From Bacillus sp. 491mf (lineage in GTDB: Bacteria > Bacillota > Bacilli > Bacillales > Bacillaceae_G): a stretch of 64,000 nt of DNA. Each line of letters begins with the position of its first letter. Position 1 is the stretch's first letter. The stretch lies in assembly GCF_900112415.1 (NCBI RefSeq), contig NZ_FOLV01000013.1, positions 1-64,000 of the forward strand, written 5' to 3'. A program made the translations under genes and the position numbers. The notes below the pieces were generated by a model. It was not told where the DNA came from and did no database searches. It saw nothing but the letters and a program-made list of their open reading frames with translations. Shown here one piece after another: positions 42,417 to 50,771 of this stretch.

Positions 42417-42994
42417 AAAATAACATAAGAGAGAGTAATAAGCGTATCTACACCGAAAACGAGTCTCCACACTTTACTTACACGATTCGCAGTTTCATTT
42501 AAAAATATATCGGCATCCCAGCTTGATATGTTTTCAAGAGGTACTAATCCATACAGAAAGAAAAACACAATGTGCACACCTGCAAATACAATAAAATGAG
42601 GTCCCCAATGCAATAATTCCTGCTTCGTATGTGCCCAGCCCGTTAATTCTACCGGTTCCTCTATCACTGGTAATGCTTCTCCCCGCCACTTTGCAATCAT
42701 TCGTTGTATACGTAAATCTAACTTCCTTAAATCTTTCTTTCCGTAAAAAACAGCATACAATAAGATGATGACGATAATAATTTGAAATTGAGAAAACTCG
42801 CCTGTTTCATAATAATCAATGACACCTAACGTTAAAATAAATAATTCATTCAGCAATAATACAATCCCTACAATGAAACTTGCTTTACGCAGCTGAAAAG
42901 CATATCGTAACAGAAAGAAACTAATTGCTGCGCTCCAAAACACAATTTCAGCACCAATTAAAAATGCCCAGCGATATTCGGTTAGTAGATTCAT
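42380..42994 (-). CDS. Five- to six-helix membrane protein of unknown function
   Basis: The 204-residue protein has membrane helices near 10-28, 38-58, 70-88, 132-152 and 175-192, with a cytoplasmic segment around 90-125 and a basic C-terminus (FPKKKKNEMFSR). Its start overlaps the stop of the MerR-type regulator by four bases (ATGA), so regulator and membrane protein are one operon. I do not recognise the family. Confidence 0.75.
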   Translation of the reverse strand: MNLLTEYRWAFLIGAEIVFWSAAISFFLLRYAFQLRKASFIVGIVLLLNELFILTLGVIDYYETGEFSQFQIIIVIILLYAVFYGKKDLRKLDLRIQRMIAKWRGEALPVIEEPVELTGWAHTKQELLHWGPHFIVFAGVHIVFFFLYGLVPLENISSWDADIFLNETANRVSKVWRLVFGVDTLITLSYVIFPKKKKNEMFSR

Positions 42995-43746
42995 TTTTTC
43001 TCCTCTCCCTCTATATACAACTCAAAAGCCTCATCCATATACTGCAGAAGCTCTTCTTCAATCGGATACATATTCATTCTTTTCGACTCTTCTTTTGACT
43101 TACGCACTTCCCACAATTTATCTAAAAATGATTCATCACCGTTGGCCATCTCCCGGCATTTCTCTAAAATGATTCCAGTAATTCCTTGTACTTCAGCATC
43201 ACTTGGTGCTCTCTTCCTTTGCATAAACTGACGCATTCGTTTTAGTAAAAGAATCCACTCTTGTACTTCTTCATTTTGTTCACTCATGTTTGGCAAATTT
43301 TTAAGCAGGTGTTCTTCTTCCTGTGAAAATACGTGTTGCTGAAATTGCTGCCGCATGCGCGGGGACTGCTGTGAAAGCTGCATGAGCTCAAACATAATCC
43401 CCCAATTCAAGTCCCCTTCTAACTCTGTAGAATACAAAACAGCTTGCAGCATTTTCTCCATATGTGAAAACTTCTGCTGCTCTTCTCGCACGAACAACAA
43501 CTGATTTTGCAAAACCTCTTTGAAATTTACACGCTCTGTTTCTAACATATTCGTAATTTCTTTTAATGCGAAGCCCATTTCTTTTAAAAACAAAATCTGC
43601 TGCAACTTCAATACATCACCTTCACTATATAATCGGTGTCCACCTTCCGTCTTTCCGCTTGGCTCTAACAAACCAATCTGATCATAATACCGAAGTGTCC
43701 TTACTGTAATACTTGTCTCCTTCGTTAATTGCTGAATAGAAATCAT
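42991..43746 (-). CDS. MerR-family transcriptional regulator with long C-terminal domain
   Basis: The N-terminus is a MerR winged helix (ISIQQLTKETSITVRTLRYY, then DQIGLLEPSGKTEGGHRLY; residues 2-42), followed by the dimerisation coiled coil and about 150 charged residues similar in plan to TipA/YfmP-type effector regions but not recognised. The start at 43746 follows AGAGGG. It is cotranscribed with the membrane-protein gene 42380, which it probably regulates. Confidence 0.85.
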   Translation of the reverse strand: MISIQQLTKETSITVRTLRYYDQIGLLEPSGKTEGGHRLYSEGDVLKLQQILFLKEMGFALKEITNMLETERVNFKEVLQNQLLFVREEQQKFSHMEKMLQAVLYSTELEGDLNWGIMFELMQLSQQSPRMRQQFQQHVFSQEEEHLLKNLPNMSEQNEEVQEWILLLKRMRQFMQRKRAPSDAEVQGITGIILEKCREMANGDESFLDKLWEVRKSKEESKRMNMYPIEEELLQYMDEAFELYIEGEEKK

Positions 43747-43807
43747 TTCCATCACCCTCTCATTTTTATTATAAAAGGTGACGTAACGTTAGTTTCAAGA
43801 GGTTTTA

Positions 43808-43857
43808 TAAAAAAAGAACTGTCTACATCCAAGTTTGTGTAAACAGCTCTTATCGAA
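43808..43857 (-). terminator. Terminator after the 74-residue membrane protein gene
   Basis: AAGAGCTGTTTACAC, loop, GTAGACAGTTCTTTTTTT on the minus strand. Confidence 0.75.
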
Positions 43858-43864
43858 ATTATTC

Positions 43865-44089
43865 TCATTCATCATCTTCAAGATTTTTCAGCTTTCGCTT
43901 CTCCCATGCACAAATGGCGAAAAAAATCGCACTACCAGTCACCATAATTGGAAACTCCCAGCCTGTTTTCCCCTTTGTTATCATGTCGTAAAATGTCCAA
44001 ATTAACAGGCATGTTGCGTAAAACATAAAGGTGTATCTAGAGGCTTTTCCTGTTATGTGCCATTCGTATTCATCGACCCGTCTTTTCAT
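43865..44089 (-). CDS. Small two-helix membrane protein
   Basis: The 74-residue product has two membrane helices (about 20-38 and 48-64) and a charged C-terminus (EKRKLKNLEDDE). The ATG at 44089 follows GAGGGAG by nine bases; an earlier in-frame ATG lacks an RBS. I recognise no family. Confidence 0.65.
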   Translation of the reverse strand: MKRRVDEYEWHITGKASRYTFMFYATCLLIWTFYDMITKGKTGWEFPIMVTGSAIFFAICAWEKRKLKNLEDDE

Positions 44090-44202
44090 GATCCATTTCT
44101 CCCTCAAAGTCATTATTCATTCTCTTAGATGCTATTAAATTCATTACATACATTACACATCATAATTTTTCAACATGTAACTCGCTACACTCGATCTCTT
44201 CT

Positions 44203-44595
44203 TTACGCTCGTTTTCCAAATGCCGTTGCAACAATAAAACTCCCAGCCATCAAAGCGCAGCAAATAAGAAACATTTCTTGTATCGGTAACGTTTCTCTAC
44301 CGACCACTTTGCTTATACCAATGTAAAAAATGAGAATCATAAATGACATGATAAAAGAAATATTTAAGTATCTCTTTATATTGTCTTGTACCCGTTCATC
44401 AATCTCAGGAATTTCTTCACGTTCAAACTTTTTCTTTTTGTAATAAGCGTATAAAATCACAAATATCATCGCTAAAACATTACTCAGTAATACCGGTATC
44501 TTCGGTATAGAAGAATCCATCATAAATAATAAAATATCTCCTATAAGTAACCCTAAAAAAGTCCCTATGTATAATGATTTATAACTCCCCATCAC
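44203..44595 (-). CDS. Four-helix membrane protein paired with an XRE regulator
   Basis: The 130-residue protein has four membrane helices (about 8-26, 33-50, 76-93, 103-122) and a charged cytoplasmic loop KKKKFEREEIPEIDERVQDN. It lies eight bases after the small XRE-type regulator gene. Such regulator-membrane pairs are common in Bacillus; the membrane part has no known function. Confidence 0.75.
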   Translation of the reverse strand: MMGSYKSLYIGTFLGLLIGDILLFMMDSSIPKIPVLLSNVLAMIFVILYAYYKKKKFEREEIPEIDERVQDNIKRYLNISFIMSFMILIFYIGISKVVGRETLPIQEMFLICCALMAGSFIVATAFGKRA

Positions 44596-44603
44596 AACCC
44601 CCC

Positions 44604-44801
44604 CTATTCCAACGTAAAAATCTCCTCCACACTCACCTTAAAATACTTCGCAATCTTAAGTGACAACTCCAAGCTCGGATTGTAATGATGGTTTTCAATC
44701 GCAACAATAGTTTGGCGCGTCACTTGCATTGCTTTTGCCATCTCAACTTGCGTAATATGATTTTGTTTTCTTAATTCTTTAATTCTGTTTTGTACGCTCA
44801 T
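44604..44801 (-). CDS. Small XRE-family transcriptional regulator
   Basis: The 65-residue protein is a single HTH domain (NRIKELRKQNHITQVEMAKA, then MQVTRQTIVAIENH) ending FKVSVEEIFTLE, the YozG/SinR-like short type. The start at 44801 follows AAGGTG. Two perfect palindromes flank its promoter (44816-44839 and 44863-44878), so it almost certainly represses itself and the membrane-protein gene. Confidence 0.9.
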   Translation of the reverse strand: MSVQNRIKELRKQNHITQVEMAKAMQVTRQTIVAIENHHYNPSLELSLKIAKYFKVSVEEIFTLE

Positions 44802-44815
44802 AGAATTCACCTTCA

Positions 44816-44878
44816 AAAAGTAAAGATATCTTTACTTTTATTATAAATTTTTTCCAAAATAAGTAAAGATATCTTTAC
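44816..44878 (-). promoter_or_regulatory. Promoter between two identical 16-bp palindromic operators
   Basis: GTAAAGATATCTTTAC occurs at 44820-44835 (extended to a 24-bp perfect palindrome at 44816-44839) and at 44863-44878. On the minus strand TTTACT (in the upstream copy) and TATAAT (44840-44845) form a promoter with a 16-base spacer; the downstream copy covers the transcription start. Confidence 0.85.
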
Positions 44879-44888
44879 AAAATTTCCA

Positions 44889-44916
44889 ATAAAAAAAGAA
44901 CTTGCTCAGCAAGTCC
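44889..44916 (-). terminator. Terminator of the sulfate-exporter-like gene
   Basis: GACTTGCTGAGCAAGTTC followed by seven T on the minus strand. Confidence 0.85.
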
Positions 44917-44917
44917 T

Positions 44918-45940
44918 CTACACAAAATGCAGCACATACAAAAGCGTATACCCAAGAACAGAAAGCAATACCGATCCAATTAATCCTGCAACAAATGCTT
45001 TCGTTCCGAGCTTACGGAATGTCTTAAACTCTACATTTAAACCAAGTCCAGCCATGGCCATTGCCATAAGCATATAGGCAACAACCACAATATCGCTTGC
45101 GATTTTTTCAGGTACAATTCCTAACGAGTGAAACGCACTCACTGCTAAGAAACCGAAAATAAACCACGGAATCGGAATGTCACGCCAAGATTTTTTTTGC
45201 CCCGTTTCTTCTCCGCGCTGAAACCATATGCCAATTAAAAGTGCCACAGGTACTAAAAAGGCAACGCGCGTTAACTTCATAATTACCGCAATATCAACCG
45301 ACTGACTGCCACCAGGTGCTGCCGCTGCAATAACATGAGCAATTTCATGCAATGTTGCCCCAGAAAAAACACCATATCCATACGGAGACAAGTTAAGCAC
45401 AGGATACAGCAGTGTATATGCTAATGTGAAAATTGTCCCTAAAATCGCAACGATCGCTGCACTAACTGCAACCTCTTCATCCTTTGCTTTTACTTGTGGA
45501 CCAATCGCTATAACAGCTGCTGCCCCGCAAATCGCCGTTCCGCATGCAGTTAAAATACCAAGCTTCTTCTCTACTTTACAAAAACGTGTTAACGCATATA
45601 CAACAGTAAGCGTAAATGTAATGACAATTGCAGCCATGACCAATACCTTTGGGCCAGCCTTCGCAATATCAACTAAATTTAATCGCATACCGAGTAAAAT
45701 AATCCCGAGACGCAGTAGTTTTTTACTTGCAAAATTCGTTCCAGCAATTGCTTGATGCGGTACGCCAACTGCCGCTCTCCATATCATTCCGATTAGAATA
45801 GCAATAACCAATTGGCCCATAATACTTAAAAACGGAAGCTGAGCCAAATATTTTGCAACAATCGCGATCAGTAACGTAATCCCAATGCCCTGTGCGAATC
45901 CGAAACCCCTCTCCTTTTTTAACGCTATCATTTGATTCAC
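44918..45940 (-). CDS. YeiH-family putative sulfate exporter
   Basis: The 340-residue membrane protein has about ten helices and UPF0324/PSE-family motifs: KKLLRLGIILLGMRL (about 72-86), ACGTAICGAAAVIAI (about 131-145) and FSGATLHEIAHVIAA (about 192-206). The start is GTG at 45940 behind GGAGTGG. A LysR regulator is divergent at 46109, the usual arrangement for YeiH genes and their YeiE/CysL-like regulators. Confidence 0.88.
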   Translation of the reverse strand: MNQMIALKKERGFGFAQGIGITLLIAIVAKYLAQLPFLSIMGQLVIAILIGMIWRAAVGVPHQAIAGTNFASKKLLRLGIILLGMRLNLVDIAKAGPKVLVMAAIVITFTLTVVYALTRFCKVEKKLGILTACGTAICGAAAVIAIGPQVKAKDEEVAVSAAIVAILGTIFTLAYTLLYPVLNLSPYGYGVFSGATLHEIAHVIAAAAPGGSQSVDIAVIMKLTRVAFLVPVALLIGIWFQRGEETGQKKSWRDIPIPWFIFGFLAVSAFHSLGIVPEKIASDIVVVAYMLMAMAMAGLGLNVEFKTFRKLGTKAFVAGLIGSVLLSVLGYTLLYVLHFV

Positions 45941-46108
45941 TTTTCACCACTCCAATAACTATCTTGTAATATGCATGTTCGCTCTACCTTCATTATAAGA
46001 GCATTTTAATCATAAGTTTAATATCAATATACTATCTCAATCATCAAGAAAACTTATGATAAAATGAAAAGAAAAGCGGAGGCGGAGCTGGACAAAAAAA
46101 CGAAAGGA

Positions 46109-47011
46109 ATGATTCTCATCAACACCGACATTTTAAAAATTTTTGTAACAGTCGTAGAACAAAAACATTTTTCAAGAGCTGCTGAAATGTTGAACCTTTC
46201 CCAGCCAGGTGTAAGTATGCACATTCGCAATTTAGAAAATGAATTTGGTACAACGCTCATTCAGCGCTCACCAAAACACGTCCAAGTCACAGAAGCGGGA
46301 AACATTTTATACATACATGCAAAACAAATGCTGACACTGTACGAAGAAGCAAAACAAGAAATTAATGAACTTCATAATATCGTTACGGGAACACTGCGCA
46401 TTGGCGCTAGTTTTACAATCGGAGAATACCTTCTTCCGAAAATATTAGCAAACTATGCAAAGGAACATCCACGCGTTGAAGTTCATACCTTTATCTCGAA
46501 TACAGAAGAGGTATTACAGGGTGTTCGCTCGAATCAGCTAGATATTGGCTTAGTAGAAGGACAAGTCATCTACACAGATGTAGACGTAGAATCATTTATG
46601 GAGGATGAAATGAAGCTTGTCGTTCCGCCAAATCATCCTCTGACGATGACAAACCCGATTCAGACAAACATGCTACAAGATCAAGTATGGGTGCTCCGCG
46701 AAACCGGTTCAGGAACGAGAGCTTACAGCGACCGTTTTATTCACGACCATCATTTAAAAATGAAGCGTTACTTCACATTTAGCAGCATTCAAAGTGTAAA
46801 AGAAGCCGTTGCTGCCGGACTTGGCATTGCCATTCTATCAGACTGGACAGTGCGTAAAGAGTTGCAAGCTGGCGAAGTATGTCACATCCCTGTGCCAAAC
46901 GAAAAGCTCATGCGCCCTTTCTCCATTGTACGGGGAAAATATTTTATTCCTTCTAAAGCGATTCAAGTCTTTTTAGATCATGTGCAAAACTTTGCGAATC
47001 AACATCGTTGA
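46109..47011 (+). CDS. LysR-family transcriptional regulator
   Basis: The N-terminal HTH (FVTVVEQKHFSRAAEMLNLS, then QPGVSMHIRNLENEFG) is followed by an LTTR effector domain (about 90-295, with TGTLRIGASFTIGEYLLP). It resembles CysL/YeiE-type regulators and probably controls the divergent sulfate-exporter-like gene. The start is uncertain: ATG at 46109 has AAAGGA directly before it; an ATG at 46064 gives 315 residues without a good RBS. Confidence 0.85.
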   Translation: MILINTDILKIFVTVVEQKHFSRAAEMLNLSQPGVSMHIRNLENEFGTTLIQRSPKHVQVTEAGNILYIHAKQMLTLYEEAKQEINELHNIVTGTLRIGASFTIGEYLLPKILANYAKEHPRVEVHTFISNTEEVLQGVRSNQLDIGLVEGQVIYTDVDVESFMEDEMKLVVPPNHPLTMTNPIQTNMLQDQVWVLRETGSGTRAYSDRFIHDHHLKMKRYFTFSSIQSVKEAVAAGLGIAILSDWTVRKELQAGEVCHIPVPNEKLMRPFSIVRGKYFIPSKAIQVFLDHVQNFANQHR

Positions 47012-47061
47012 CCTTTACACTAGTGTCAGGGTTTAAAATGTGAGATGAAGGAGTGATAGAT

Positions 47062-47421
47062 TTGCGCATCGGAGAATTATCGAAACATACAGGCGTAAGC
47101 GAACGGTCACTACGGCATTACGAAGATAAAGGCTTACTGACTTCAAAACGACTTGCAAATGGCTATCGTGATTTTGATGAAACGACCATTGAGCAAGTAA
47201 AGCTTATTCAAATGTATTTACAACTTGGGCTAAATTTAGAAGAAACCGCTAGAATGCTGCGCTGTTTAGAAGTAGAGCCACACTTATACGATAACCCGTG
47301 CAGCAGTATCATCACACTTTACGAGGATAAGCTTGCGGAAGTAAAAAAGCAGATTTCGTTACTTTCTCATATCGAAGCGAATTTACAAAAACACATTACG
47401 TTGCTAAAAGAAAGGAATTGA
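47062..47421 (+). CDS. MerR-family transcriptional regulator
   Basis: The 119-residue protein is a MerR winged helix (RIGELSKHTGVSERSLRHYE, DKGLLTSKRLANGYRDF) plus a coiled coil with Cys residues (MLRCLEVE, DNPCSSI) that could sense metals or redox. The start is TTG at 47062 behind AAGGAG. The reductase gene begins six bases later, so it is the likely target and operon partner. Confidence 0.88.
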   Translation: MRIGELSKHTGVSERSLRHYEDKGLLTSKRLANGYRDFDETTIEQVKLIQMYLQLGLNLEETARMLRCLEVEPHLYDNPCSSIITLYEDKLAEVKKQISLLSHIEANLQKHITLLKERN

Positions 47422-47427
47422 TATACG

Positions 47428-47964
47428 ATGTTCGTTTTACACGGCAGTTCACGTCCAAATGGGAATACAGAACAATTAACGCATATGTTGTTAGAAGGCG
47501 TCCAAACTGAAGAAGTATATTTACGTAATCATACTATCAAGCCCATTACAGATCAGCGTCACGATGCAGAGGGCTTTCAACCAATTGATGATGATTACGA
47601 AGGTATCATTAAGCGGATGCTTGAACATGATACCATTGTCTTTGCAACGCCGCTTTATTGGTACGGTATGAGCGGATATATGAAAAATGTTGTCGATCGC
47701 TGGTCGCAAAGCTTACGAGATGCTTCCCTTCACTTTAAAGAGCGGATGCAAGATAAAAAAGTATATGTTGTCATTGTCGGCGGCGACAATCCGAAATTAA
47801 AAGCACTTCCACTCATCGCACAGTTTCAATACATTTTTGACTTTGTCGGCGCTTCTTTTGATGGTTATATAATTGGATCTGCCAATGCGCCAGGAGAGAT
47901 TGTGAATGATAAAGAAGCAATTGAAAAGGCTAAACTGTATAATCAAATTTTCAAGGAAAATTAA
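47428..47964 (+). CDS. NADPH-dependent FMN reductase-family oxidoreductase
   Basis: The 178-residue flavodoxin-like protein has the FMN phosphate loop LHGSSRPNGNTEQL (4-17) and the second loop FATPLYWYGMSGYMKNVVDR (about 72-91) of NAD(P)H-dependent flavin or quinone reductases. The substrate is unknown. It follows the MerR regulator in a two-gene operon. Confidence 0.88.
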   Translation: MFVLHGSSRPNGNTEQLTHMLLEGVQTEEVYLRNHTIKPITDQRHDAEGFQPIDDDYEGIIKRMLEHDTIVFATPLYWYGMSGYMKNVVDRWSQSLRDASLHFKERMQDKKVYVVIVGGDNPKLKALPLIAQFQYIFDFVGASFDGYIIGSANAPGEIVNDKEAIEKAKLYNQIFKEN

Positions 47965-47973
47965 TAGAATGAT

Positions 47974-48003
47974 TTGACAAATATACACCCAAATGCATAC
48001 AAT
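47974..48003 (+). promoter_or_regulatory. Promoter of the ABC-F gene leader
   Basis: TTGACA (47974-47979) and TACAAT (47998-48003) with an 18-base spacer; the transcript would start near 48010 and have a leader of about 230 bases. Confidence 0.75.
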
Positions 48004-48015
48004 AAAGGTGAAATT

Positions 48016-48042
48016 ATGAAAGGAAGGTACATCGGCCAATGA
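48016..48042 (+). CDS. Leader peptide 1 (MKGRYIGQ) of the ABC-F attenuator
   Basis: An eight-codon ORF follows AAGGTG at five bases. Its TGA overlaps the ATG of a second tiny ORF, MKF (48039-48050), which has its own GGAAGG upstream. Short leader ORFs at the head of an antibiotic-inducible attenuator are the sensors in known cases: drug-stalled ribosomes change the RNA fold. Confidence 0.6.
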   Translation: MKGRYIGQ

Positions 48043-48046
48043 AGTT

Positions 48047-48242
48047 CTAATTCTCTTTTTATTCATCCATCACAAATAGTGAAACAAAATGATGAAAACT
48101 AGAAGAGGATTAGTATGCCCTTTTGTCGATAACTTTCTTTTGACAGGAACATGTAAAAATACATGTACAGTTTTTTGTGCATCTCTTTTTACATATTACG
48201 GGTGAAATATGTCCTCTCTAGTGAAACTAGGGAGGTTTTTTT
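48047..48242 (+). promoter_or_regulatory. Transcription attenuator of the ABC-F gene
   Basis: The segments are: A 48047-48057 (CTAATTCTCTT), B 48099-48113 (CTAGAAGAGGATTAG), C 48213-48221 (CCTCTCTAG), D 48227-48235 (CTAGGGAGG). A pairs with the right part of B; the left part of B pairs with C (nine pairs, one bulge); C pairs with D to form a terminator stem with seven T after it. D also contains the RBS of the ABC-F gene. A small hairpin (48149-48166, ACATGTA/TACATGT, then T6) lies in between. Confidence 0.75.
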
Positions 48243-49880
48243 ATGACTATTTTAACAGCACGAAACATTGAAAAAAGCTTTGGTGACCGCACTTTATTTA
48301 CGTTACAAGCGCTTGATATCCATGCGCACGATCGCATTGGAATCGTCGGTGTAAACGGCGCCGGGAAATCAACGCTATTACAAATATTAAGTAAAGAAAT
48401 CGAACCTGATGAAGGAACGATTACTCATTACGGTTCGATCGCCATCATTCCACAGTTCCATGAGGAGACATTAGAAACAGCCTCTTCTCTTGCAAAAGGA
48501 CAATGGGGAATTTCTCACATCACAACGAATATGAGCGGTGGCGAACGCGGGCGTTTAAAAATTGCTCACGCCCTTGAACAAGAAGCAGCTATCTTATTTG
48601 CTGATGAACCGACAAGTCATATCGATATGCATGGCACAGAACAACTAGAACGGGCATTACAATCTTATAGAGGAGCGATTATTTTAATTTCTCATGACCG
48701 CGCCTTATTAGATGCCATTTGCACAAAGATAATCGAAATTGAAGACGGTACCGTTCGGGAGTATAAAGGAAATTACACAAACTATCGGGAGCAAAAGAAG
48801 CTGCAAAGACAGCACCAGCAAGCGGAATATGAAAAATATACGAAAGAAAAACAGCGCTTAGAAACGGCAATCGCCAGTAGACAACAGCGGGCTTCTGGTA
48901 TGACAAAAATCCCAACGCGCTTTTCTTCTTATGAATCTTGTCTATACAAATCCGGAGCAGCTTATAGCCAAGGTAACGTTCAAAAAGCCGCAAAAGCACT
49001 AGAAACAAGATTAGAGCAATTAGAAAAGAAAGAAAAACCAAAAGAAATTGCGCATACAAAATTTGATATACAATACCATGCACCCATTCATAGTAAAACG
49101 GCCCTGCAATTAAATAAAGTTACGAAAAAAATTGGCAGCCGCACCCTCTTTCACAACATAAATGGAAGTATAACTCCAGGTGCAAAACTTGCGATTCTCG
49201 GAAAAAACGGAAGTGGAAAAACAACGCTATTTCATCTGATTCAAGCAAAGGAACGAGGAATTCAGCTTTCAAAAAGCTGTAAAATTGGTTACTTTGAACA
49301 AACATTAGCCATTTTACAAAACGACAAAACCATTTTACAAAACGTAACGGAAAAAACACGTTATGACGAATCTTTCGTACGAACAATTCTTGCGCGCCTC
49401 TTATTTCGAAGAGAAGATGTTTATAAACGAGTAAACGTATTAAGCGGCGGCGAACGTGTAAAGGTCGCACTAGCGAAAATATTCTTAGGAGACTACAATC
49501 TGCTTCTTCTTGATGAACCGACAAACTATTTAGACCTTGCTACGCAAGAAGAACTAGAGCACATGCTGAAAGATTATCCTGGTACTGTGTTGTTCATTAG
49601 TCATGACCGCACCTTCATTCATAAAATTGCTGATCATATTTTACACCTAGATGAGAACGAACCGCGGATCTTTCAAGGAAATTACGAGCAGTATACGAAA
49701 CGAACTGAACAATCTTCTATCAATCCAGCAGAGCAAGAACTACTGCGTCTGCAAACAAAATTAACAGAAGTAATTGGACGCATTTCGATGCCAGGGCGTC
49801 ACGATGATGTGATTGTTCTGGAAAGTGAATACGAGCAATTACTGCGTGAAATTAAAGAATGCAAAAAAGCTGTCCTCTGA
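48243..49880 (+). CDS. ABC-F family ribosomal protection protein
   Basis: The 545-residue protein has two ABC ATPase domains without membrane parts: Walker A GVNGAGKS (36-43) with MSGGERGRLK and ADEPTSHID, then GKNGSGKT (about 320) with LSGGERVKVAL and LDEPTNYLD. Between them is a charged linker (about 185-275) that reaches the ribosome in antibiotic-resistance ABC-Fs such as VmlR, MsrA and LsaA, which remove lincosamides, streptogramins, macrolides or pleuromutilins. The drug spectrum cannot be read from sequence. The attenuator upstream supports an antibiotic-inducible role rather than housekeeping. Confidence 0.9.
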   Translation: MTILTARNIEKSFGDRTLFTLQALDIHAHDRIGIVGVNGAGKSTLLQILSKEIEPDEGTITHYGSIAIIPQFHEETLETASSLAKGQWGISHITTNMSGGERGRLKIAHALEQEAAILFADEPTSHIDMHGTEQLERALQSYRGAIILISHDRALLDAICTKIIEIEDGTVREYKGNYTNYREQKKLQRQHQQAEYEKYTKEKQRLETAIASRQQRASGMTKIPTRFSSYESCLYKSGAAYSQGNVQKAAKALETRLEQLEKKEKPKEIAHTKFDIQYHAPIHSKTALQLNKVTKKIGSRTLFHNINGSITPGAKLAILGKNGSGKTTLFHLIQAKERGIQLSKSCKIGYFEQTLAILQNDKTILQNVTEKTRYDESFVRTILARLLFRREDVYKRVNVLSGGERVKVALAKIFLGDYNLLLLDEPTNYLDLATQEELEHMLKDYPGTVLFISHDRTFIHKIADHILHLDENEPRIFQGNYEQYTKRTEQSSINPAEQELLRLQTKLTEVIGRISMPGRHDDVIVLESEYEQLLREIKECKKAVL

Positions 49881-49913
49881 TATATCGGCGCTTCGACAAT
49901 ATTAGACACACTA

Positions 49914-49946
49914 AAGAGGGCTGACCCAAGTCAGCCCCGTTTTTTC
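49914..49946 (+). terminator. Terminator of the ABC-F gene
   Basis: GGGCTGACCCAAGTCAGCCC followed by GTTTTTT. Confidence 0.9.
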
Positions 49947-49948
49947 GA

Positions 49949-50656
49949 TTAAAATTTATTCCAAGTTAACACATCATCAAGTGGAAGACGAACTTTTTCA
50001 AATCCAGCCTGCACTGCTTTCCCTACACAAATTAACATAACAGGTTCAAGATTTTCCGGAACACGGAAAGCTTCTACAAATTTCTGCGGATGGAAGCCAC
50101 CGATTGGTACAGTATCAAAACCTTTTGCTTTTGCCGCTAACATAAGCTGCATCGCTACTAAACCACCATCAATCATCGCCACGCGAGTAGCTTGTTCATT
50201 AGAGAATTTCCCGTAGTTTTCAACAATCGAATTAACATAGAAACTCTTCGTTTCCTCTGTCATTCTTCCTTTTTTCACTACTTCTCCGTAAATTTTCTCC
50301 GCATTTTTATAGGCCTGTTTATCTCCTAAAACAGCAATGACAATAGATGCATCGACAATTTGTTTTTGATTGTTTGCGATTGGCAATAACTCTTCTTTCG
50401 CTGCTTCATCTTGCACAACAAGAAATCTCCATGATTGCAAGTTTGACGATGACGGAGCTAAAGTTGCGAGCTCTAAAATTTCACGAATATCTTTTTCATC
50501 CATTTTAAAATGCGGATCATAATGACGTACAGATTGGCGCTCCTTAGCAATAGTAAAGAAATCTGTGTCCTTAATTTCTTTTGGAGCTTCCGTATGAGTA
50601 TTAAGCTCATGGATTTTATTCAAATACTCTTCTGCTGCAGACTTTTTTGCTGACAT
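49949..50656 (-). CDS. Nitroreductase-family protein
   Basis: The 235-residue flavoprotein has the nitroreductase start ERQSVRHYDPHFKMDEKDI (about 34-52), the FMN contacts LAPSSSNLQSWRFLVV (about 66-81) and the end PVMLICVGKA. Relatives reduce nitro compounds or quinones with NAD(P)H. The gene is behind a promoter with two inverted-repeat operators (50674-50732), so it is tightly regulated, likely by an electrophile- or oxidant-sensing repressor. The regulator is not obvious. Confidence 0.88.
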   Translation of the reverse strand: MSAKKSAAEEYLNKIHELNTHTEAPKEIKDTDFFTIAKERQSVRHYDPHFKMDEKDIREILELATLAPSSSNLQSWRFLVVQDEAAKEELLPIANNQKQIVDASIVIAVLGDKQAYKNAEKIYGEVVKKGRMTEETKSFYVNSIVENYGKFSNEQATRVAMIDGGLVAMQLMLAAKAKGFDTVPIGGFHPQKFVEAFRVPENLEPVMLICVGKAVQAGFEKVRLPLDDVLTWNKF

Positions 50657-50673
50657 GGTTTTTCTCCCCTTTA

Positions 50674-50732
50674 ACTGTTCTAAATTTAAGAACAGTATAT
50701 CCCCCTAACTGTTCTTTTGTCAAGAACAGTTA
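50674..50732 (-). promoter_or_regulatory. Promoter and twin operators of the nitroreductase gene
   Basis: Two inverted repeats share the arm AACTGTTCT: 50706-50716 with 50722-50732 (11 of 11 pairs, TAACTGTTCTT/AAGAACAGTTA, loop of five) and 50674-50681 with 50689-50696 (eight pairs). On the minus strand TTGACA is in the loop and right arm of the first, and TATACT is at the edge of the second, 18 bases apart. Confidence 0.8.
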
Positions 50733-50771
50733 ATCGTAAAAAATAAAACGAAAACTACAGTTCCGTTTTAT

